From IMG/VR virus record IMGVR_UViG_3300027782_005853, positions 1-28,948 of that record: a DNA stretch of 28,948 bases. One strand, 5' to 3'. The DNA is from a virus. Within the stretch, counting starts at the first letter, position 1. Every line of letters starts with the position of its first letter. The notes under the pieces were generated by a model. The model was not told where the DNA came from and did not search any database. It saw only the letters and a list, made by a program, of their open reading frames with translations. Shown piece after piece: positions 20,533-26,761 of this stretch. Both the position numbers and the translations under genes were made by a program.

Positions 20533-21416
20533 TAAACTAACAATACTGGTTCTAGTTTTCTGCCTATCTTCTTCAAATAAGATCCAGCTAAATTATGCAT
20601 GTAATAAGAAGCGTATGTGCTTGGATTGACACGCAGTAATTCAAAAGGATCTCCGTAGTTGAAACTAGAGTTACTGAACATAAATTTGTGAAAAAATGGA
20701 GGAAATCCGTTCTTGTAATGTATAAAATTAAAATTATCATTATTGTCTCGCATGTGTGATTCGCAATTGGGAAGATAATTCATATAAAGTTCAGATTTAC
20801 TTTTCATAAGAATAATTGCTAACATAATTTTATATGTTTTTTCATGAACCTTATTATTAAATCTATATTGCTTTAACGACACATAAGCTATGTGTTCAAT
20901 CAATGCATTAAAAAAATCTAATTTCATGTTGTTGAAAACAATTACAGCACCCATGCTAATCCAATTATCAGATAAAAAATCATCAGTAACATCAAATATT
21001 TCTTTAAAGTTTGGTATTTCTTCCATGAATTTTTTATAATCAAAATCTAAATTACTGGAAAAAAACACAGAAGGAAATTCGGTCTTAACGCTATCTTCGA
21101 AAGGCTTGTGCAATACAACATCGCTTTCCAAAAGAGCGAAAGATGATTTCAACTCGTTGTTGTCAACAAGGGTTTTTATAGAAAAAAATATATTTGCTTT
21201 TGAGTAGCCAAATTCAAATCCATGATCTGGAATTTGATACATTTGAATTCCCTGAAACGCTGTGTTGAACATATATTTTAAATTATCAGAAAGAGTGTCT
21301 GCAAAAAAAGATAATTTTAAATTACTTGTAAGATTTTTTTGAATAAAACTTTCAATAAGCAATTCGTTTTGCCATTGATAAAATTCATTGATTTTTGATA
21401 CTAATAAATAATCCAT
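20532..21416 (-). CDS. Putative glycosyltransferase with ESD motif
   Basis: A 294-residue protein of the type found in surface-sugar clusters. FGYSKANIFFSIKTLVDNN and then FALLESDVVLHKPF (acidic E97-S98-D99) resemble the donor-binding helix and DxD-like motif of GT-A glycosyltransferases. IHYKNGFPPFFHKF near residue 235 could be the late His motif. The overall family is not one I can name. It is divergent from the epimerase gene across a 32-base gap, and both may be made together for one glycan. No Shine-Dalgarno sequence precedes the ATG. Confidence 0.6.
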   Translation of the reverse strand: MDYLLVSKINEFYQWQNELLIESFIQKNLTSNLKLSFFADTLSDNLKYMFNTAFQGIQMYQIPDHGFEFGYSKANIFFSIKTLVDNNELKSSFALLESDVVLHKPFEDSVKTEFPSVFFSSNLDFDYKKFMEEIPNFKEIFDVTDDFLSDNWISMGAVIVFNNMKLDFFNALIEHIAYVSLKQYRFNNKVHEKTYKIMLAIILMKSKSELYMNYLPNCESHMRDNNDNFNFIHYKNGFPPFFHKFMFSNSSFNYGDPFELLRVNPSTYASYYMHNLAGSYLKKIGRKLEPVLLV

Positions 21417-21428
21417 AAACTATTTTAG

Positions 21429-21436
21429 TATAAATA
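21429..21436 (+). promoter_or_regulatory. TATAAATA box before the epimerase start
   Basis: An exact TATAAATA, six bases before the ATG at 21443 and twelve before the ATG at 21449. If it acts as a late promoter, the transcript would begin at 21443 and be leaderless from there; an AAGGA overlapping the box instead supports 21449. Confidence 0.35.
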
Positions 21437-21448
21437 AGGAAAATGTTT

Positions 21449-22357
21449 ATGAAAATAATAGTAACAGGTGCCTCTGGTTTTATTGGAACGAATTTAGTCA
21501 AATATTTAAAAAATAAAAAAATGCATGTTATTGCCGTTTGCGATTACACTTGTGAATCTAGTGATATCGCAGATGAAGCTATTTTTACTGGTTTAATTGG
21601 ATTAAAAAGTAAATTTTTACTAACAAAAAAGGCAGATGCCATAATTCATATGGCAGCAAACAACGATACCTTATCAGAAGATACCGAACAAATGATAAGA
21701 CACAATTATCTTTCGTCCAAAAAGATGCTTAAATTAGCAAAAAAACTTAATTGCAGTCGATTTATTTACGCATCAAGTATGGCGGTATATGGCAATAAAA
21801 AAGACCAAGAAGACCCTCTTAACATTTACGCTACATCTAAACTAATGTTTGATAATTTCATAAGAGATGAAACTTCGTTTAATGGCGAAAAAGATATAAC
21901 AATAGTTGGTTTGCGATTATGCAATGTTTATGGACCCTATGAATGCATTAAAGAAAGAAGAATGAGCTTTCTTGGAAGAATGCTAAGAAACATGATACTT
22001 AACAAGACGATTGATTTATTCGAAGAAACAGGCAATAAAAGAGATTGGGTCTATGTAGAAGATGTATGTGAAGCGATTTTTAAATCACTTCAAGCAAGCA
22101 AACACGGTATTTACAATATTGGATCTGGAAGTACTATTTCTTTTATTGATTTATTTGAAAAACTAGCTCGTGTTACAAATTACAAAAATAAACCAAAATT
22201 AATCAAAAACAAAAACATCAAATCTTATCAAAACATAGAAACAAATGACATTTCATTAGCCAAAAGTGATCTTGGGTATAAACCTAAGTACAATTTAGAT
22301 AAAGGCATTGAAAAATACTACAAAGAAATTAAAGAGAATTATCCTGCCACTTTTTAG
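21449..22357 (+). CDS. NAD-dependent sugar epimerase/dehydratase (HldD/GalE-like)
   Basis: A 302-residue extended short-chain dehydrogenase. G7-x-x-G10-x-x-G13 in VTGASGFIGTNL binds NAD, DAIIHMAA follows, ASSMAVYG precedes the catalytic Y127-A-T-S-K131, and RLCNVYGPYE and RDWVYVEDVCEAI are family blocks. The R-D-W/F-V-Y-V-x-D-V and NVYGP phrases are closest to ADP-heptose 6-epimerase (HldD) and UDP-sugar 4-epimerases. It would make an activated sugar for the nearby glycosyltransferases. Start 21449 has AAGGA at eight bases; 21443 adds two residues. The 3' end overlaps the convergent tagged nucleotidyltransferase gene by 29 bases. Confidence 0.9.
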   Translation: MKIIVTGASGFIGTNLVKYLKNKKMHVIAVCDYTCESSDIADEAIFTGLIGLKSKFLLTKKADAIIHMAANNDTLSEDTEQMIRHNYLSSKKMLKLAKKLNCSRFIYASSMAVYGNKKDQEDPLNIYATSKLMFDNFIRDETSFNGEKDITIVGLRLCNVYGPYECIKERRMSFLGRMLRNMILNKTIDLFEETGNKRDWVYVEDVCEAIFKSLQASKHGIYNIGSGSTISFIDLFEKLARVTNYKNKPKLIKNKNIKSYQNIETNDISLAKSDLGYKPKYNLDKGIEKYYKEIKENYPATF

Positions 22358-23771
22358 TTGATAAAAATCTTTTTATTCCTTCTACTTCGTCTCCAACTGG
22401 CTTTCTGTTGTGGAAAGGATAATAAATAGGATTGTATTCCATGGATTCATCGTTCTTGGCATCAAAATCTAAATCGTTTTCGTCATGATTGATGAAATTA
22501 TCAAATTTATTGCCATCGTGACCATTGAGATGCATCCAATTTTTAAGTTTGTTTTTAGACAATCCGCATGGAGCATGCTTAAGGTCATAGAACATCATAG
22601 GGTCGTATGAATTTTTTGCCCAATTATGTAATTTAATAAGATGACAAATGTCACCAGCTTCAGTTGACTTATATCCCAAAGACATTAAATCTTGTTTGGC
22701 ATCTTCTGGTTCGGAGTTTTTAAAAATATGAGCCAAACTTAAATGTTTGTCTCTATTTATTTCTGGAATATTTGAATCAAATTTAGAACTTGGGAATAAA
22801 TGTTTTACAATACCTAAACTATGCAAGGTACTTAAAAATTTCTTAGTGTTTACATCTGGATGAGACAAACCTTTTAAAAATTCATCATGTAATATTTTTT
22901 TATCAAATCTTAAATTGTCCATTTTAGAAATAGAATTAATCAATCCTTGATCTGGTTTTTCTCCAAACCTATTTAACATACTAGCATATCTCATAATAAC
23001 ATGAGGATCTTCTTCGATTCTTTTCGACATGTTGTTGTTTATAAAAACAATTCTTTTGTTTTTCAAATCACTTAAACCGCCAAATGGATCTAACAAGTCT
23101 GCGTTATCGCCATCTGAATTATTCAAAGGAATATACATGGAATTAAATGTCAAATCTCTATTCATACCATCTTCTTCAATCGAAGAAGCTGCATTGTTTT
23201 CATCTGGAGAAAGATATTTGCTCTTTGGAGCATTCGATAATGTCGAAACATTAAAGGTTTGTCCTTTAATGTGAACTTGAAATTCTATTTCTTTACCAGA
23301 TTTGTCCCATCTACTTGCGTGAAAGTTCTTGTTGTCGGAATCTTCTGGCAAATCTTCGTATTTACTTCTATTTGATTTAGGAAAGTTTTCTGGTTTTACT
23401 TCTGTAAAATCATGTTCTTCGTCAGATAAAATCATACGGATTTCTGATGGTGTAGCATCAGTAACTATATCATAATTTTTAATTGTCTTATTAGATAGAT
23501 GGTCTCTTACCGCACCACCTGTAAGCCAAATTTTCTTCTTTTTAAGTTGTGGCTCTATTTCGCCTTTATTTTTTTGTATCGTTGTATAGCCGAGTTTGAC
23601 ATTTTTAGAATTATCAAAAGCCTTGATCAAATCTCTCAAATTTGCATGAGAAGACTTGTTGACAGAAAAAGGACCAAAGTCCTTTTCTTTTTGTAATTTA
23701 ATCTTTGAAACTAAAGGTAAATCTCCCTTGGTTTCTTTCAACAAACAATATTTTTTAAAAAAATTCGACAT
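22329..23771 (-). CDS. Tagged CCA-adding/poly(A) polymerase-like nucleotidyltransferase
   Basis: A 480-residue protein. The N terminus, SNFFKKYCLLKETKGD, has an aromatic/aliphatic tag with an L-K-E site. The class II nucleotidyltransferase head follows: WLTGGAVRDHLSNKTIKNYD (residues 82-101), DIVTDATPSEI, FNVSTLS, and MNRDLTFNSMYIP (the R-R-D-x-T-x-N block). A helical neck with DPHVIMRYASMLNRFG and a C-terminal region resembling poly(A) polymerase/CCA enzymes complete it. The usual D-x-D catalytic pair reads N99-Y-D101, so one metal-binding Asp is Asn. Relatives add CCA to tRNAs or A-tails to RNA. GGAGAG precedes the ATG. A packaged RNA-end-modifying enzyme would act on host RNA at entry. Confidence 0.85.
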   Translation of the reverse strand: MSNFFKKYCLLKETKGDLPLVSKIKLQKEKDFGPFSVNKSSHANLRDLIKAFDNSKNVKLGYTTIQKNKGEIEPQLKKKKIWLTGGAVRDHLSNKTIKNYDIVTDATPSEIRMILSDEEHDFTEVKPENFPKSNRSKYEDLPEDSDNKNFHASRWDKSGKEIEFQVHIKGQTFNVSTLSNAPKSKYLSPDENNAASSIEEDGMNRDLTFNSMYIPLNNSDGDNADLLDPFGGLSDLKNKRIVFINNNMSKRIEEDPHVIMRYASMLNRFGEKPDQGLINSISKMDNLRFDKKILHDEFLKGLSHPDVNTKKFLSTLHSLGIVKHLFPSSKFDSNIPEINRDKHLSLAHIFKNSEPEDAKQDLMSLGYKSTEAGDICHLIKLHNWAKNSYDPMMFYDLKHAPCGLSKNKLKNWMHLNGHDGNKFDNFINHDENDLDFDAKNDESMEYNPIYYPFHNRKPVGDEVEGIKRFLSTKKWQDNSL

Positions 23772-23819
23772 AATCTCTCCAGTTGTATAAAACTATTTAG
23801 TACCATGAATCAAAAAATA

Positions 23820-24137
23820 TCAAGGACTTGGAAGTCTTAAAACGTATAGAAGGTAAGCGGATGTTAAAATAACAACAATTTTAAAAGCCCAATCTGCAAT
23901 TCTTGATATAATACTTTCAGTAGAATTTGCCTTGCAACTAATGTCTTTAATCTGTAATTCCAAATCGTGAACCTTATCAATTAAATCATTAATGTTTTGA
24001 TTGATAAGGTTTATTTCCTTTTCTATGTTTTCAATATTTTCATCATTTCTATAAACGATACTACTTATATGACTTATATTGGTCGATAAGTCTGACAACA
24101 AAATGATTTGAGAATCTATATTTTTAGAATTTGTCAT
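23820..24137 (-). CDS. Coiled-coil protein with C-terminal membrane anchor
   Basis: A 105-residue protein. Residues 10-75 show regular heptads rich in Asn, Ile and Leu, a strong coiled coil, followed by a single membrane segment at about 85-101 and a short RLPSP end. The plan (coiled coil then C-terminal anchor, about 100 residues) is like XhlA-type haemolysin/holin helpers, but also like many small phage tail or membrane proteins. It is divergent from the gene at 24180 across 42 bases. Confidence 0.65.
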   Translation of the reverse strand: MTNSKNIDSQIILLSDLSTNISHISSIVYRNDENIENIEKEINLINQNINDLIDKVHDLELQIKDISCKANSTESIISRIADWAFKIVVILTSAYLLYVLRLPSP

Positions 24138-24179
24138 ACTTGTCCATTTCTTTTTAAGCCTTTAACATATATAGGTTAT

Positions 24180-24689
24180 ATGAATCAAGACATACCAGAA
24201 AATGATGAAAAACTTATAAATCAAAACATCGATACAGATATAATCGACCAATTGACAAAAGATGTCGACAATGTTGTACCTCAACTTAACATTGGTATGC
24301 CAGAAAATAACATGTCAGATGTTTCGAACATAGTAAAAGACGAAGAACTTGTCGAAATGTACAAAGACATAATTGGTTACATTAAGGACGATAGATGTCA
24401 AATAGATACTTACATCGATAATTTCGCCAATATGGTTATGAACGATGGCGATGCGACATCATCAACCAAAGAAGCTCTTGTTAATTTGATTAAAATAAAA
24501 AGTGATATGTCCGACAAAATGTCAAAAGTAGCAGATCTAATGACTAGAATTAAATTAAAAGAAAGAGATACCTTTCCTAAATACCTAGCAGCACAACAAA
24601 ACAATACAATTAATATTGGTAATAATGGAAATAATTCGAGAAGATCTTTGATAGAAGCATTAAATAAAGCAAAGACAAAAAAGGAATAA
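24180..24689 (+). CDS. Possible small terminase subunit (T4 gp16-like) or virion protein
   Basis: A 169-residue acidic-then-helical protein. After an acidic N-terminal 55 residues, a helix pair runs from DEELVEMYKDIIGYIKDD to STKEALVNLIKIKSDMSDKM and VADLMTRIKLKERDTFP. This is followed by NNTINIGNNG and a short C-terminal helix RRSLIEAL. This order resembles T4 gp16-type small terminases (helical hairpin, then Asn-rich N-x-x-x-x strand, then a C-terminal helix). Similarity is by layout only, so a portal- or scaffold-related role is also possible. The ATG lacks a Shine-Dalgarno sequence and has TATATAGG just before it. It is four bases from the next gene. Confidence 0.5.
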   Translation: MNQDIPENDEKLINQNIDTDIIDQLTKDVDNVVPQLNIGMPENNMSDVSNIVKDEELVEMYKDIIGYIKDDRCQIDTYIDNFANMVMNDGDATSSTKEALVNLIKIKSDMSDKMSKVADLMTRIKLKERDTFPKYLAAQQNNTINIGNNGNNSRRSLIEALNKAKTKKE

Positions 24690-24693
24690 CAGT

Positions 24694-25995
24694 ATGTCAA
24701 GAAACACTACAACACAATGGTGGATCAACGAACAAGAAATAGATCCAAATGTAAATCAGCCAACGGCAGCTATTGCACCAGATGCAAATGTACAAGATCC
24801 AAATGCTACGATACCACCAGCTGATACCAACCAACAAGTACTCAATCAATCCCCTCCAGAATCCCCAAAAGAAACCGAGGAAGAGGATGTGTCAGAAGAT
24901 CCTAATTCTCCAGACATGCCAGAGGAAACCGAAAAGAATGATGAAAATTTTGAATTATGGAAAGATACATTTTTCAAAGAATCAATCAAAGGTGATGCCA
25001 ACAAGCTAATGGATCTAATTCACAAAATTAGAGACATGGAACTCGATTCTTATCCGAGAAAATTCGTTGAAGATAATCTTCAAATATGTTTTTTAAGACA
25101 AAATGCTAATATTCAAAAAGCTAGTGATAGCATTAGAAAATTGCTTCATCAAGAATTAGACAAAAACAATCCAGCAGTTTCTTTAGTAAACCATATTTCA
25201 CAAACTCTAAAAGAATCAAATGAAATAAATCCTATATTTATAAAAATCAAAGGCTTGCTTGGAATGAAAGCAGATTTACATAGAAAATTTATCGCATCGC
25301 TAATTGGCGGAGTCCAAGTTGGAACTGGCGGTAATCTAGAAGATGTAGTTTATAACGAAAGAGATTTTTCAATCAGAATTTCAACTAGATTTAACGACAA
25401 ATGGGGAAGAGTAGATATCGGCAAATGGTCTATGCGTGAAGATGATCCAAAAAAATTCCTTAGTGATCCAGAAATAAAAAGATTAGAAGACGGAAGTCCA
25501 GAAGAAAAAGATGTCCTTCGAAAAAGAATTTGTCTAGAAGCCTTAGCCGAGTCTTTCAAGAAAAGAGCCTTTATCATCAATGTGGCTAACGAAGACGGCA
25601 CAGTATACACACTCGGATGGGATATATCTAATTGCATTAGAAACGCATACGAAGAAGGCAAACTTATAATTAAGTTGTCTAAATTAGAAAATTCAGAAGC
25701 TATGATTTCAGACGATGGCAGCATAGTTTCATATGTGGATATAAAAATAAAATATGCAAAAGAATCTGGAGAATTGGATGACGAAGGCAATCCTTCACTA
25801 GAAGAACTTGATTTCATGGAAAGAATCGATGGCGTTATGTTTTTAACTGCAAGTTACGATACAGTAAAAGAAGCTGTAAGCAACATGCAGGGGATAATAT
25901 TAAAAGAAGAACCATACAAAGGCAATCCAAGTGATCTTAGATCACTCCAAAGATGCGTTCCAAATTCGAGTGAAATTTTACTCCGTCAATGTTAA
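24694..25995 (+). CDS. Large virion-type protein with acidic Pro-rich N terminus
   Basis: A 433-residue protein, probably structural, of no family I can name. It starts MSRNTTTQWWINEQE, where I-N-E at 11-13 fits the prohead protease rule. Residues about 15-85 are a disordered Pro/Glu/Asn-rich segment. A folded core follows from about 88, with helices (FELWKDTFFKESIKGDANKL) and a strand-rich C-terminal half (DFSIRISTRFNDKWG and others). The AAAGGA at the end of the previous gene serves as its ribosome-binding site. It is followed by two tagged small proteins, making this the most likely virion cluster of the window. Confidence 0.65.
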   Translation: MSRNTTTQWWINEQEIDPNVNQPTAAIAPDANVQDPNATIPPADTNQQVLNQSPPESPKETEEEDVSEDPNSPDMPEETEKNDENFELWKDTFFKESIKGDANKLMDLIHKIRDMELDSYPRKFVEDNLQICFLRQNANIQKASDSIRKLLHQELDKNNPAVSLVNHISQTLKESNEINPIFIKIKGLLGMKADLHRKFIASLIGGVQVGTGGNLEDVVYNERDFSIRISTRFNDKWGRVDIGKWSMREDDPKKFLSDPEIKRLEDGSPEEKDVLRKRICLEALAESFKKRAFIINVANEDGTVYTLGWDISNCIRNAYEEGKLIIKLSKLENSEAMISDDGSIVSYVDIKIKYAKESGELDDEGNPSLEELDFMERIDGVMFLTASYDTVKEAVSNMQGIILKEEPYKGNPSDLRSLQRCVPNSSEILLRQC

Positions 25996-26005
25996 AGGAA
26001 TTTAT

Positions 26006-26485
26006 ATGAGAAATTTTTTAGAATTCGTAGAAAGAAAACAAAGAGAATCACTTAAACATCTTAAGCTAATAGCTAATATGTTAGAAAACGATTTCTCGAT
26101 AAGTAAATTTTTAGAAAACAAAGATCCTTACATATTTGTAAAAGTTCCAAAAGAAAATAAGTCACTTAGTTTTTCTGGATTGAGAATATATGAAATTGGC
26201 GACTGTATGGCGTTTAGAATCCAACAAGATCCCGACACAGAACCATACGGAATGGCCTACTCAATAAAAATCAATGAAATGTTTAATGATTTTATGAGCG
26301 ATATGGACACAGAAGAAGAAGTTATTAAAGAAATTAAAAAATCAATCATCAAAGAAATTAAAAACTTTTTCATCAAAACACAAAAAGCTGAAGAGGACAT
26401 GATAAATAAAGGTGCAGACCAAAAAAATCTTATCATGAAGGCTGGCGGAACAGATTACTCTGGTATGGTTTTAAATAAATATTAA
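26006..26485 (+). CDS. Tagged small virion-type protein
   Basis: A 159-residue protein. It starts MRNFLEFVERKQRESLKHL, with F-x-x-F-V-E as in the tag family. A core of strands follows (SGLRIYEIGDCMAFRIQQD and EPYGMAYSIKINEMF), then a long charged helix (EEVIKEIKKSIIKEIKNFF) and a C-terminal helix. ATG 26006 has AAAGGA six bases upstream; the frame is open further back inside the previous gene, but that part has no start signal. Function unknown; co-directional with the protein at 24694. Confidence 0.72.
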   Translation: MRNFLEFVERKQRESLKHLKLIANMLENDFSISKFLENKDPYIFVKVPKENKSLSFSGLRIYEIGDCMAFRIQQDPDTEPYGMAYSIKINEMFNDFMSDMDTEEEVIKEIKKSIIKEIKNFFIKTQKAEEDMINKGADQKNLIMKAGGTDYSGMVLNKY

Positions 26486-26500
26486 TCATTTGAGGAAAAT

Positions 26501-26752
26501 ATGAAAAGTTTCAAACAATGGAAAAATATAAATGAAAATTGTGGTTGTGGTTGCGGAAGCGATTGCGAATGCAACAACGGTGAAACAAAAGAAGGAATGG
26601 AAACTCACTTGAAAAACCTTCGTATTATCGCACATTATGCTCAGAAAATCCATGAAATGGTCGAAAACGGAGCAGACCTCGAAGAATGGCACCAAAACAA
26701 AATTTCCGTGTGTCGTGCCTATCTTTCAGATATTGGACACGCATTTGACTAA
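26501..26752 (+). CDS. Tagged small protein with Cys-rich linker
   Basis: An 83-residue protein in three parts. The first is the tag MKSFKQWKNINE, with an I-N-E site. The second is a Cys/Gly-rich linker, NCGCGCGSDCEC, at residues 13-24. The third is a helical domain from about residue 32, THLKNLRIIAHYAQKIHEMV and then LEEWHQNKISVCRAYLSDIG. The helical part matches a small family common in large phages (Q/H-L-x-x-I-x-x-Y-A ... L-E-x-W-x-Q-x-K-I ... Y-I-x-D-V/I-x-H), known to me only as hypothetical. Six Cys in the linker could bind metal or cross-link after processing. TTGAGGAAAAT precedes the ATG. Confidence 0.75.
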   Translation: MKSFKQWKNINENCGCGCGSDCECNNGETKEGMETHLKNLRIIAHYAQKIHEMVENGADLEEWHQNKISVCRAYLSDIGHAFD

Positions 26753-26761
26753 GGAAAAATC

